16,096 nucleotides of DNA from Bacteroidales bacterium UBA4318 (GTDB lineage Bacteria > Bacteroidota > Bacteroidia > Bacteroidales > UBA932), in NCBI GenBank assembly GCA_002393895.1, contig DGUE01000169.1, positions 1-16,096 on the forward strand, given 5' to 3'. Positions 7,598-15,243 of this stretch are shown in pieces (position 1 is the first letter of the stretch; each line of letters starts with the position of its first letter). The notes under the pieces were generated by a model. That model did no database searches and was not told where the DNA came from. It saw only the letters and a list, made by a program, of their open reading frames with translations. A program made the translations under genes and the position numbers.

Positions 7598-10089
7598 CTT
7601 TTAATTGTTTCTGTCACTACCCCATTTTCCCACTTGATATCGATGGTTATGCCTCCGCGGGCGCATAGGCCGCGCACTTCGCCTGAAGGCCAGGCGGAAG
7701 GAAGGGCCGGGAGAAGATCCACCTTGCCGTCGTGGCTCTGAAGGAGCATTTCCGCAATGCCGGCGGTGCCTCCGAAGTTGCCGTCGATCTGGAAGGGAGG
7801 ATGATTATCCCATAGATTATCCAAAGTGCCGTATTTCAGCAGGTTGCTGAGAAGCATATGGGCGTGGTCGCCGTCTTTGAGGCGGGCCCACATATTCACT
7901 TTCCAGCCCATGCTCCAGCCGGTTCCGGCATCTCCGCGATGCTCCAGCACCACCTTGGATGCTTCTGCAAGTTCAGGTGTGGAAGCCACGCCTATGGTCC
8001 TTCCGGGATGCAGCCCATAGAGTTGATTCACATGCCGGTGGGTGTCCTCCGGATTGTCTATATCCTTGCTCCACTCCATAAGCTGGCCATAACGGCCGAT
8101 TTTGTAAGGAGCGATATTATCCAGCACCTCCTGCCACTCTTTGCAGCGTTCAGAATCGCGCCCCAGCACCTCCGCAGCGGCAATCGCGTCCATAAGTATC
8201 TCTCTCACAACCCCATGCACGAAAGTGGCTCCCGCATCCACGGGACCATGTTCGGGAGATGTGGAAGGAGCCGCGGTATAATAGCCGTCGGGATGCTTCC
8301 ATAGCATATCGCAGGCGAAGTCGGCAGAACCCGCAATCAGGCCGTAGACGCTCTTCAGGTAGCGTTTGTCGCGGGTGAAATCATAACGGTCCCAAAGATG
8401 GGTAGCAAGCCAGGGGCCGTTAGCGGCAGCCAGGTTCCATGTCATAGATTCGGAATCTCCGGGAGAAGCAAAGCCATAGATGTTGGAAGATATCTCCGCG
8501 GTCCAGCCGCGGGCATCGTAATAAGCCTTAGCGACCCTCTCCCCCGATTTCTCCAGAGAGCGGATATAGTCCACGAGCGGAGGCATGCATTCATCCAGGT
8601 TGGTCAGGTTCGCCGGCCAGTAGTTCATCTGGATGTTGATGTTATTGTGGTAGTCGGTGTTCCATGGGCCCTTTATCTTGTTGCACCAGATACCCTGAAG
8701 GTTGGCTGGCATGTCGCCCTCGCGGCTGGATGCAATCAGCAGATACCTCCCGAACTGGAAATACAGAACCTCCAGTCCCAGATCCGGATACCCTTCACGG
8801 TACCTGTCCAGTCTGTACGGAGTCGGTAGGAGAGAGGGGTCACTGCGCCCCTCAGGGCGCACGGCGGAGGCCGGGACGGAGTCTACGACAGTAGACGATG
8901 TCGGTAGGCCGAGAGCCGCGGGGTATTTTAGGGGCAGCGCCCCTAACAACAGTTCCACGCGCTGGAACAGCGCTTGGTAATCAGCGAGATGGCGACGCAG
9001 GAGGCGCTTCCAGCCACGGCGGGAGGCACGGGCAATGCGCTTGGCAGTCACCTTCCCCGGATCCTTGCCCTTATAATATGCAGCCGGATCGCTGAGGTCC
9101 GGATCGAAATTCATCTTATAGTTGGTGGCTGAGGCCAGCAGGAACAGCACCTCATCGGCTCCGGAAACCTTAAGAACCCCGTTTTCAGAGACTACCGAAC
9201 CTCCTTTAGGCAACGCCCTCACCCGCACGGCAAACTTCTCGCCGTTGTTCTTCAATGCGCCGCTGTATGCAATCGCATCCTTGCCTACAGACAGCGTCTC
9301 GCCTTCTGCGATAGGGTTCTTCAAGTATGAGAGATTCAGGTTCAGGGCTGCTTTGCGGTCGGCGGTGAAGCGGACTGCCATCACCTGGTCGGGGTAGGAC
9401 ACGAACACCTCGCGCTTGTAGTTCACGCCATCCTGGCAGAACTGCACGCGCACCATGGCTGAATCCAGGGAAAGCGATCTCTCATAGCCATCCACGGTTG
9501 CTCCCGGGCCTGAATGAGGATCGGGGCGCTCGATTTTAACCGCATCCCATTTGCCGCTGTAATTCACTTTCTGCTGGGCCTGGCTGCCGAATCCTTCAGG
9601 CACAGGGCCCTCACGGAGGCCGGTTTCGATCAGCAGCTCACCCAGAGTTGTCATATAGCCGAAGCGCTCCACCCTCTTGCCATTTACTATGCGTTCAGGC
9701 ACAGCGCCGAAGTTCTTTTTGGTAATCTCCTCCGCCCGGGCATCGTCGCCTTCGAGGAAGGCCTGACGGATTTCCGGCAGAAGGGCCGCGGCAGGGCGGT
9801 TGCAATCCCAATAGTAAGAAGGATCGTCAGTCACGGCAGGGCCGCCCGTCCAGAGAGACTTCTCGTTCAGGGTCAGGCGCTCGCGGGAAATGGAACCCAT
9901 CACATTGGCGCCGAGCGAGCCGTTGCCCACGGGCAGTGATTTGCTTTCCCATTCAGGGTCCACTCCCCCTGCCCACAGGGCGCTCCCGGCAGAGGATGTG
10001 GGCACATCGAACCATATGCGCAAGGGTTCGGATGCCCTTGCAGAAGCTGCGAACAGCAACGCAGCGGCTATGATGCAAATCTTTTTCAT
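7594..10089 (-). CDS. Secreted GH95-family alpha-L-fucosidase, with an in-frame insertion
   Basis: An 831-residue glycoside hydrolase with signal peptide [19 protein letters not shown], so periplasmic or exported. The GH95 architecture is clear: an N-terminal beta domain opening with W-DVP and [15 protein letters not shown], a linker, and the (alpha/alpha)6 catalytic barrel. Residues matching those known for the family are N483 and N485 in NINIQMNYW, the acid E613 in APSTSPEHG, and D769 in [10 protein letters not shown]95 enzymes mostly release alpha-1,2-linked L-fucose from glycans, though a few act on L-galactose. Just before the barrel, residues about 382-423 are extra relative to family members as I know them, and their DNA is hairpin-rich (listed separately). 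No SusC/SusD genes lie in the window. ATGA overlaps join it to both neighbours in the operon. Confidence 0.92.
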   Translation of the reverse strand: MKKICIIAAALLFAASARASEPLRIWFDVPTSSAGSALWAGGVDPEWESKSLPVGNGSLGANVMGSISRERLTLNEKSLWTGGPAVTDDPSYYWDCNRPAAALLPEIRQAFLEGDDARAEEITKKNFGAVPERIVNGKRVERFGYMTTLGELLIETGLREGPVPEGFGSQAQQKVNYSGKWDAVKIERPDPHSGPGATVDGYERSLSLDSAMVRVQFCQDGVNYKREVFVSYPDQVMAVRFTADRKAALNLNLSYLKNPIAEGETLSVGKDAIAYSGALKNNGEKFAVRVRALPKGGSVVSENGVLKVSGADEVLFLLASATNYKMNFDPDLSDPAAYYKGKDPGKVTAKRIARASRRGWKRLLRRHLADYQALFQRVELLLGALPLKYPAALGLPTSSTVVDSVPASAVRPEGRSDPSLLPTPYRLDRYREGYPDLGLEVLYFQFGRYLLIASSREGDMPANLQGIWCNKIKGPWNTDYHNNINIQMNYWPANLTNLDECMPPLVDYIRSLEKSGERVAKAYYDARGWTAEISSNIYGFASPGDSESMTWNLAAANGPWLATHLWDRYDFTRDKRYLKSVYGLIAGSADFACDMLWKHPDGYYTAAPSTSPEHGPVDAGATFVHGVVREILMDAIAAAEVLGRDSERCKEWQEVLDNIAPYKIGRYGQLMEWSKDIDNPEDTHRHVNQLYGLHPGRTIGVASTPELAEASKVVLEHRGDAGTGWSMGWKVNMWARLKDGDHAHMLLSNLLKYGTLDNLWDNHPPFQIDGNFGGTAGIAEMLLQSHDGKVDLLPALPSAWPSGEVRGLCARGGITIDIKWENGVVTETIKR
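8822..8946. repeat. Hairpin-rich in-frame insertion in the GH95 gene (about 110-125 nt)
   Basis: Three perfect hairpins lie within 103 nt: tgcgccc/gggcgca (8844-8850, 8855-8861), gtctac/gtagac (8881-8886, 8891-8896) and ttaggggc/gcccctaa (8928-8935, 8939-8946). A 9-nt direct repeat, gtcggtagg, occurs at 8822-8830 and 8900-8908, exactly 78 nt (26 codons) apart. It encodes LPT twice in the gene's frame. In GH95 proteins the segment between the VxLxLG helix end and the LPT motif is usually only a few residues, whereas here it is about 37. The segment is stop-free in the gene frame. Exact borders and mechanism (palindromic element, MITE relic or local duplication) are inferred. Confidence 0.65.
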
Positions 10090-12389
10090 TCAGTCTTGAC
10101 TTTTATGGTATGGTGGAGTTCTAGGATCTTTCCATCCTCACTGACACCTTCTCCAACTATCTGATATTCAGTATCTTTATCTGCTGTCCAGAATTCGAAA
10201 CGGCACTCTCCGGAAGCATCGAAACGCACAGCCGGATTCCAGTAGATGGTGGTGCGTAGGTCCTGCTCCGGCGATTCTTTCTGCTTCTGGGTGATGTACT
10301 TAGGCGACCAGAATTCCACTCTCTGCTGGTATCCCAGAGGGCGGACCTTGGCTATATTGAAGGACTTGGGTTTGCCGGCGACAAAGCCATTGGCAGTCTT
10401 GATTACAAGGGCTCCACTGTAACCGGGATAATAACCGAACTGGGAGGTGTAATCCTTTATGATGAACAGGCTCTCTATATCCTGCGGGGACATGGTCATC
10501 ACATCGTATTCCGGCAGCACAACGTCGTCGATCACGGGCAGGGCCGGCAGCTCGGAGCGGGTTGTGCTTACGTAATTGCCATTGGCATTGTGTCTTACGG
10601 TGGCTCCGGGGGTGTTCAAAAATACCGAAAGGATGTTGGTGAAGTTCATCTTCTCGATTTCTTCGGATGTGAGCGGGCGGGTAGAGTTCATCTCGGAATA
10701 CCAGATCGACTCGCTGGGCTTTTTCTGAAGGCTGGCCGACACTGTTGCGGCATTCAGCAGGGTCTCCTGGAGGCCGTTTATGCGTATGTACTCATCGAAT
10801 GCCTGGAGGGTATTATCGTCGAGGGGAATGGGATCCCTGTGCTGAGGAAGGGCTGCCTTGTCCGTAGCCGGGTATTCCACCTCGTCCATATCAAGGATAT
10901 TGCCTTTCTGGCCCTTTCTGGTCTGGGTCTGGACAGTAATTTCCGTTCCCTCGGGGAACTCAGTATCAAAGCGGAAGCGGCCGTCTTTCCCAAGAGAGGC
11001 CTGGTCCACGGTTACCTTATCGCCAAGTGTGGCATAAAGCGATACGCGTCCGCCTTCCATCTTGTTGAAAACAAAGCCTGTCGCCTGACCGGAGAGGACC
11101 TGGGCCCGTTCGGGCGGGATGGCCTCCGAAGGAAGGGCATAACGTCTCCACGCCTGCGTAAGCATCAGGGCATCAATGTATTGCCGGCCGGAGGGAGTAA
11201 AATACTCGGCGGGCGCTTCCACATAGCCCTTCAGTTCAGATGAGAGCAGAAGGGTGGATGCCAGGCTATAAGCCGAGTCCCGCTCAAATGCATGGGCATC
11301 CGTAACGCTGACCGCAACATTCGCCCCGGCTGTAGCGGAGAGCATATCCTCCGGCAGACGGAATCTGGCCTGCACCCTCTCCCTGCAGGCATACAGCCCC
11401 TTATCCGTATCGCCATCCAGCGTCAGAACCCGCTCCTTGCCATAATTGAAAAACAGGCGTTCGCTAAGAATCCTTCCCGCCTTGTCGCCAAGGCTGAAGA
11501 CTATGATTCCGGAGGGGAAGGATTCCAGATTGAAGGATGCAAAGTTGCGGTCCGCCTCCCATTCCATGCTGCCTATGGGCTTCCCGCACTGGTGAATTGC
11601 CAGTACCAACCCTTCTGAAGGAGCTTCCGGACCGCGCAGCAGCGAAAGGTTCAGTATGCCCCTCGCACTCTGAAGCTGCAGGGTAATGGCAGATGGGGCG
11701 GCCTGAGGCAGCTGGAAGCGCTTTTCCCGGCCGTCAGCGGATTTGCACACGGCTGTATATCTTTCACCCGCCTGAGGCTTGAAAATGAAGGACCCCATCC
11801 CCCGGTGCAAGCCCCCGATGGAAGCAAGCTCAATCCCTTTGGAGTCCAGCACCTTTCCGCTGACATCCATGCCCAGGCCATCCTCTCCAAGCACCTTCAC
11901 GCCCACGCGGCAGGCCCTTCCGGGCACAAGATAACCACCCTCGGGAAGGAAAGACACCTCATAATCAGGATGCTTCACTGAAGCGCCTTCCCCCTGCTTC
12001 GAAGCATATGGATTCAGCACGCGAATGGGCCTCCGGAAGAAGGAATCCTCACCGAAATTCTGCATGAAACGGGTATAGGAACGAAGGGTGTATTCCCCTT
12101 CGGGAAGGGTTTCCTGCAGGTCTACATGTCCGGCAAAAACTCCCAGGCTGTCCGGACGGAGCATGATACGGCGCATCAACTCCCCTCCCGGAGCCACGAG
12201 TTCCACATACACGTATCTGCTGATATGGGAAGGACGGCCGTCAGTGCCGTCCACCAGATGCGCCCTGAGCCAGATTCGCTCGCCAGGGAGATAGGTACCC
12301 CTATCCGTCTGCACGTGCACCTTTTCCTGCCCTGAGGCGCATATGGCCCACAGCAGGAGTGCGCATGCAAGGATGCGGGATCTGAACAT
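10086..12389 (-). CDS. Secreted MG2-domain protein with a TonB-plug-like module
   Basis: A 767-residue exported protein with signal peptide [20 protein letters not shown]. No good lipobox is present, because Ile precedes the Cys. The mature N-terminus, [22 protein letters not shown], is the macroglobulin MG2 domain start common in Bacteroidota, followed by further beta-sandwich modules. Around residues 545-670 lies a plug-like module ([14 protein letters not shown], then [25 protein letters not shown] and [13 protein letters not shown]) resembling the TonB-dependent receptor plug. The C-terminus ([22 protein letters not shown]) is another beta-sandwich. The outer-membrane barrel of a true receptor is absent, so calling it a SusC-type transporter would be wrong. 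Function is unknown, but an envelope role is likely. The start lies 2 nt after the MORN gene stop, and its stop overlaps the fucosidase start as ATGA. Confidence 0.82.
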   Translation of the reverse strand: MFRSRILACALLLWAICASGQEKVHVQTDRGTYLPGERIWLRAHLVDGTDGRPSHISRYVYVELVAPGGELMRRIMLRPDSLGVFAGHVDLQETLPEGEYTLRSYTRFMQNFGEDSFFRRPIRVLNPYASKQGEGASVKHPDYEVSFLPEGGYLVPGRACRVGVKVLGEDGLGMDVSGKVLDSKGIELASIGGLHRGMGSFIFKPQAGERYTAVCKSADGREKRFQLPQAAPSAITLQLQSARGILNLSLLRGPEAPSEGLVLAIHQCGKPIGSMEWEADRNFASFNLESFPSGIIVFSLGDKAGRILSERLFFNYGKERVLTLDGDTDKGLYACRERVQARFRLPEDMLSATAGANVAVSVTDAHAFERDSAYSLASTLLLSSELKGYVEAPAEYFTPSGRQYIDALMLTQAWRRYALPSEAIPPERAQVLSGQATGFVFNKMEGGRVSLYATLGDKVTVDQASLGKDGRFRFDTEFPEGTEITVQTQTRKGQKGNILDMDEVEYPATDKAALPQHRDPIPLDDNTLQAFDEYIRINGLQETLLNAATVSASLQKKPSESIWYSEMNSTRPLTSEEIEKMNFTNILSVFLNTPGATVRHNANGNYVSTTRSELPALPVIDDVVLPEYDVMTMSPQDIESLFIIKDYTSQFGYYPGYSGALVIKTANGFVAGKPKSFNIAKVRPLGYQQRVEFWSPKYITQKQKESPEQDLRTTIYWNPAVRFDASGECRFEFWTADKDTEYQIVGEGVSEDGKILELHHTIKVKTE

Positions 12390-12391
12390 TG

Positions 12392-13975
12392 CTATTCAGC
12401 CGATGCCGGCTGTTCCGCCTTGGCTGCCTCCTGAGCCGCTGCCATTGCCTTCATTTCAGCGGCCATCTTCTCGCGCAGGGTACGCTGCTCGCAAACCTTC
12501 ACGCGGATATCGGGCAGAAGGGCGAAAGGAGTGGAGAAGAGGAGTGTGCAGCGCTCGCCGTTCTCCAGATCAATCTGGATTCTGCCGTCTTCAGTGGCGG
12601 AAAGAGTGAAGGGAACTGCGTCCAGGACACCCTTGCCTTCCACCACTTTCCCATCCTTCCAGAAGGAATTCATGGAAAGGGAATCGGGAGCGGTATATTC
12701 CATATACACTTCGCCGTCCGGCACTCCGTCTTTCAGCAGGCCACGCACGGTAAAGGTTGAATCCCTGTACACTCCGCTGAGTGCGCTCTTGCCGTCGATG
12801 CGGCCGATATCGGCACCCTGCACTTCATCCCATGCAGACAGGTCGAACTCCTGGAAGGGGCTGGCCTTGAAGTCCCCTACGTAGATACCGAAAGGCTCAC
12901 CCGCCTTAAGTTCTCCGGAGAAACTGAATTTGCCGGGGATGGAGACCGTGAGGGTACCATTATTCTCTTTACCGTCCTTCACGTCGCCGTCGAAGGTACG
13001 GCCTTCAATGCTGTAGTGCACCCGCCCGCTGATCATGTCTGTGTAGACACAGCCAGCAAGTGTGGCTTCGGGTTTCCAGATGCCGTCCGCGATTGTGCCA
13101 TCCTGCCACACGACCTTGCCTGAACTTAGCATGGGGCCGGTGACGGAGTCCCCGCTCATGGGAAGGACCGTGCCGATGAAAGTCCGGTCCCCAAAGCTGT
13201 AGGTGGTCTGGAACATGCCGTCCTCCATCCATTCTCCCTGAAGGGTAAGGCCTCCCACCGGATCATTCCCGAAGCCTATGGAACCCTTTCCGGACAGGGC
13301 TGAGCCGTTCCATGTGCCGACCAGGAAACGGTCGTGGGCTTTATCGTAGAATTCACCTTCTCCGGAACGTTTTCCGGAGAGCCATTTGCCGGTGTAGACA
13401 TCCCCGTTTTCATAGCACATCTTGCCTTCGCCGGACGGAGCGCCAGCCTCCCAGCTGCCACTATATGATGCGCCGGTGGCATACTGCATGGCTCCTTCGC
13501 CCTGCTGCTTGCCGGCGGCCCAGCCGCCTTCGTATCTGTCTTTGTTTGGATACTCGCGAACGCCCTTGCCATCATAAAGCCCGGCAGCCCAGCCCCCAAT
13601 GTAAGTGGAGCCATCGGCATAGGTCATGGAACCCTCACCGTGCTGCTTGTTATCCAGCCAGTTGCCTTCGTAGTAGTCTTTGTTGGCATAGGTCATCTTG
13701 CCTTCGCCGGAAATCTTGTCGTTCTCCCAGTTGCCCAGGTACTCGTCCCCGCTGAGGAAACGCATGGTGCCCAGGCCGTTCTTTATGCCATTGGTCCAAT
13801 AGCCGGAGTAGATCTCCCCATTGGCATAGATCATTACGCCCATACCGTTGGGAGCCTTGTTTTTCCATTCGCCGTCATACTGGTCTCCGTTAGGGTATTT
13901 GTGCTTTCTGGCATCGAGATTTGCCGGCATGAATGCAAAAACAAGAGCCAGAGATAAGAACAGGATCTTTTTCAT
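12392..13975 (-). CDS. Secreted MORN-repeat protein
   Basis: A 527-residue protein with signal peptide MKKILFLSLALVFAFMPANLDA, hence exported. Residues 27-209 are eight consecutive 23-residue MORN repeats of the form Y-x-(N/D)-G-x-x-Y-x-G-x-W-x-x-G-x-x-x-G-x-G. Residues 210-470 continue as degenerate repeat-like beta hairpins (for example GTWNGSALSGKGSI and GSIGFGN). The last 30 or so residues are Ala/Glu/Lys-rich and probably helical. MORN repeats form elongated beta meanders that bind partner proteins or lipids; no catalytic domain is visible. It is the first gene of the minus-strand operon, 34 nt downstream of a -7-like element. The next gene begins 2 nt after its TAG stop. The role of bacterial exported MORN proteins is poorly known, so no specific function is assigned. 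Confidence 0.88.
   Translation of the reverse strand: MKKILFLSLALVFAFMPANLDARKHKYPNGDQYDGEWKNKAPNGMGVMIYANGEIYSGYWTNGIKNGLGTMRFLSGDEYLGNWENDKISGEGKMTYANKDYYEGNWLDNKQHGEGSMTYADGSTYIGGWAAGLYDGKGVREYPNKDRYEGGWAAGKQQGEGAMQYATGASYSGSWEAGAPSGEGKMCYENGDVYTGKWLSGKRSGEGEFYDKAHDRFLVGTWNGSALSGKGSIGFGNDPVGGLTLQGEWMEDGMFQTTYSFGDRTFIGTVLPMSGDSVTGPMLSSGKVVWQDGTIADGIWKPEATLAGCVYTDMISGRVHYSIEGRTFDGDVKDGKENNGTLTVSIPGKFSFSGELKAGEPFGIYVGDFKASPFQEFDLSAWDEVQGADIGRIDGKSALSGVYRDSTFTVRGLLKDGVPDGEVYMEYTAPDSLSMNSFWKDGKVVEGKGVLDAVPFTLSATEDGRIQIDLENGERCTLLFSTPFALLPDIRVKVCEQRTLREKMAAEMKAMAAAQEAAKAEQPASAE
13349..13897 (-). repeat. Tandem 69-nt coding repeats (eight MORN units)
   Basis: The DNA encoding residues 27-209 of the MORN protein repeats with a 69-nt (23-codon) period. 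Units are diverged at nucleotide level but keep the Tyr, Gly, Trp and Gly codons in register, so this is an old protein-repeat array and not a recent DNA expansion. Confidence 0.75.
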
Positions 13976-14008
13976 ATGTTACTTAATTATGTTGTCTTTA
14001 ACCAGTTC

Positions 14009-14016
14009 CAAATTTA
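14009..14016 (-). promoter_or_regulatory. Putative Bacteroidota -7 element for the MORN operon
   Basis: Read on the minus strand the sequence is TAAATTTG, an exact match to the Bacteroidota sigma-70-type consensus TAnnTTTG. It sits 34 nt before the MORN gene ATG, a plausible leader length. No convincing TTTG -33 element is visible upstream, only a T-rich tract, so the call rests on the -7 match and its position in the only intergenic gap. Confidence 0.55.
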
Positions 14017-14029
14017 GAAAAAAAAACGC

Positions 14030-14037
14030 TATCTTTG
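14030..14037 (+). promoter_or_regulatory. Putative Bacteroidota -7 element for the V-ATPase operon
   Basis: TATCTTTG is an exact TAnnTTTG match, 17 nt before the ATG of the V-ATPase E gene. Transcription starting a few bases downstream would give a leader of only about 10-15 nt, just long enough to hold the AGGAA at 14044-14048. A -33 element is not clear. It diverges from the MORN promoter across a run of nine A bases (14018-14026). Confidence 0.55.
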
Positions 14038-14043
14038 TAAAAA

Positions 14044-14048
14044 AGGAA
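14044..14048 (+). promoter_or_regulatory. Ribosome-binding site deciding the V-ATPase E start
   Basis: AGGAA lies 6 nt before the ATG at 14055. The same frame is open upstream to 13848, but that part runs antisense through the start of the MORN gene and through the promoter region. The RBS, with the E-subunit-like N-terminus MQNKLQELTDKLYQEG, fixes the start at 14055. Confidence 0.7.
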
Positions 14049-14054
14049 ATAGAT

Positions 14055-14663
14055 ATGCAGAACAAATTGCAAGAACTCACCGACAAACTCTATCAGGAGG
14101 GTCTGGCAAAGGGAAAAGCCGAGGGCGAAGAAATCCTTGCAAAGGCAAAGGAAGAAGCGGCATCGATAGTTGCAAAGGCAAAAGAAGAAGCCGCGCGTAT
14201 CCAGGCTCAAGCCGGGAAAGACGCCGAAGACCTCAAAGCCAAGGTTGAATCCGACATCAAGATGGCCTCTGCCCAGTGCCTCCAGGCCACACGCAAAGAT
14301 ATAGAGAACCTGCTGGTGGGAAAGATAGAGGAAAGCAAGGTTTCCGAAGCCTTGAAAGACTCTGCTTTCGTAAAAGAGATAATAAAGGCCGTTGCGGCCA
14401 AGTTCGACGCCCAGGAAGCCACCGACCTGGCGCTCGTCCTTCCGGAAAGCCTAAAGGCGGAACTTGAACCCTGGGCCAGAACTGAACTCGCCAAGGCCCT
14501 GAAGAACGGTGTGCAGGCCAGTTTCTCCAAGAAGATAAGCGGCGGATTCACCATTGGGCCCAAGGATGGCGGCTGGTTCGTGAGCCTCACGGAGCAGACC
14601 TTCAACGATCTTATCGCAGAATACCTGCGTCCGGTAACCCGCAAGCTCCTTTTCGGTGAATAA
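14055..14663 (+). CDS. V-type ATPase subunit E (peripheral stalk)
   Basis: A 202-residue soluble subunit that forms, with a partner helix, the peripheral stalk linking the catalytic A/B ring to the membrane sector of a rotary V-type ATPase. Residues 1-75 are a long charged Ala/Lys/Glu coiled coil, and the C-terminal half is the globular E domain ending in the typical FNDLIAEYLRPVTRKLLFGE. The coiled coil contains two 11-residue units (VAKAKEEAA and LAKAKEEAA cores), the hendecad spacing expected of the right-handed E/G stalk coil. It is the first gene of the operon, behind a short promoter region. Its stop overlaps the GTG start of the next gene by 8 nt. Overall sequence conservation of E subunits is low, so the call leans on the C-terminus and on the following subunit A gene. 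Confidence 0.87.
   Translation: MQNKLQELTDKLYQEGLAKGKAEGEEILAKAKEEAASIVAKAKEEAARIQAQAGKDAEDLKAKVESDIKMASAQCLQATRKDIENLLVGKIEESKVSEALKDSAFVKEIIKAVAAKFDAQEATDLALVLPESLKAELEPWARTELAKALKNGVQASFSKKISGGFTIGPKDGGWFVSLTEQTFNDLIAEYLRPVTRKLLFGE
14137..14202 (+). repeat. Tandem 33-nt repeat in the subunit E coiled coil
   Basis: Two adjacent 33-nt units start at 14137 and 14170, each opening ttgcaaaggcaaa and sharing gaagaagc later on. They encode successive 11-residue hendecads of the stalk helix. The near identity suggests a fairly recent duplication or strong codon constraint. Confidence 0.6.
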
Positions 14664-15243
14664 CTACGAATACATAATAGCCGGCCTCCCCCTCCTCAGC
14701 CAGGACGGGCGGGAGAACCCGGACACCGGAGCGCTGCTCGACGAAATACGCGAACAGCTGAGCAGTTCCGACCGCTCTGCCCTGGATTTCCTGCTGAGTT
14801 CCTATGAGCCGGAAACCCTGAATGCGGAGTTTTATCTGAAGGCAGAAAAGAGCCGCAACCGCTTCATCCGCGAGTTCTTCAGTCTGGATCTCGGTGTCCG
14901 CAACACCAAGGTGGAATACCTCAACCGCAAGCTAGGGCGTCCCGAAGGCACAGACATCCTCATCCCCGATCCGGAATCGGATTCCGTGGAGTTTGAAAAG
15001 AAAGAAGAGGTGAACTCCATCCTGGAGGGCGGAGACATACTCGCCAGAGAGCGAGGGCTGGATGATTTCTATTGGAAGTCGGCAGACGAACTGACTGTTC
15101 TGGATGTATTCGACCTCGACGTGATTCTTGCATTCGTGGTCAAACTCAAACTGGTAGAGCGCTGGCTGCGCCTCGACGAGGCCACCGGCCGGGAGCTCTT
15201 CCGCAAACTCGTCAAAGAAATAAAAGAAAACAGAAAGATATGA
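14656..15243 (+). CDS. DUF2764 protein of the V-type ATPase operon
   Basis: A 195-residue, mostly helical, soluble and acidic protein matching the DUF2764 family, which is found between subunits E and A in V-ATPase operons of Bacteroidota and some other bacteria. The family-like N-terminus NNYEYIIAGLPLLS and the C-terminal helices LDVFDLDVILAFVVKLKLVERW are visible. No enzyme motif is seen. Its position, size and helical content suggest it may take the place of the central-shaft subunit C (the subunit joining the rotor to the membrane ring), but this is inference. It starts at GTG 14656, overlapping the E gene by 8 nt with no good Shine-Dalgarno sequence, so translation is probably coupled. 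Its stop overlaps the subunit A start as ATGA. Confidence 0.83.
   Translation: MNNYEYIIAGLPLLSQDGRENPDTGALLDEIREQLSSSDRSALDFLLSSYEPETLNAEFYLKAEKSRNRFIREFFSLDLGVRNTKVEYLNRKLGRPEGTDILIPDPESDSVEFEKKEEVNSILEGGDILARERGLDDFYWKSADELTVLDVFDLDVILAFVVKLKLVERWLRLDEATGRELFRKLVKEIKENRKI

Noticed and set aside
10086..12389. SusC-type TonB-dependent transporter, with the fucosidase as part of a polysaccharide utilisation locus
   Set aside because: The protein has only a plug-like module and no barrel. No SusD, hybrid sensor or ECF sigma/anti-sigma gene is in the window.
10086..12389. Lipoprotein signal (Cys17) on the MG2 protein
   Set aside because: The residues before the Cys are W-A-I, and Ile at -1 does not fit the lipobox; a type I cleavage after ASG fits better.
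13848..14054. 5' extension of the V-ATPase E gene to an ATG at 13848
   Set aside because: It would run antisense through the MORN signal peptide and across both -7 elements; the AGGAA-preceded ATG at 14055 gives the family N-terminus.
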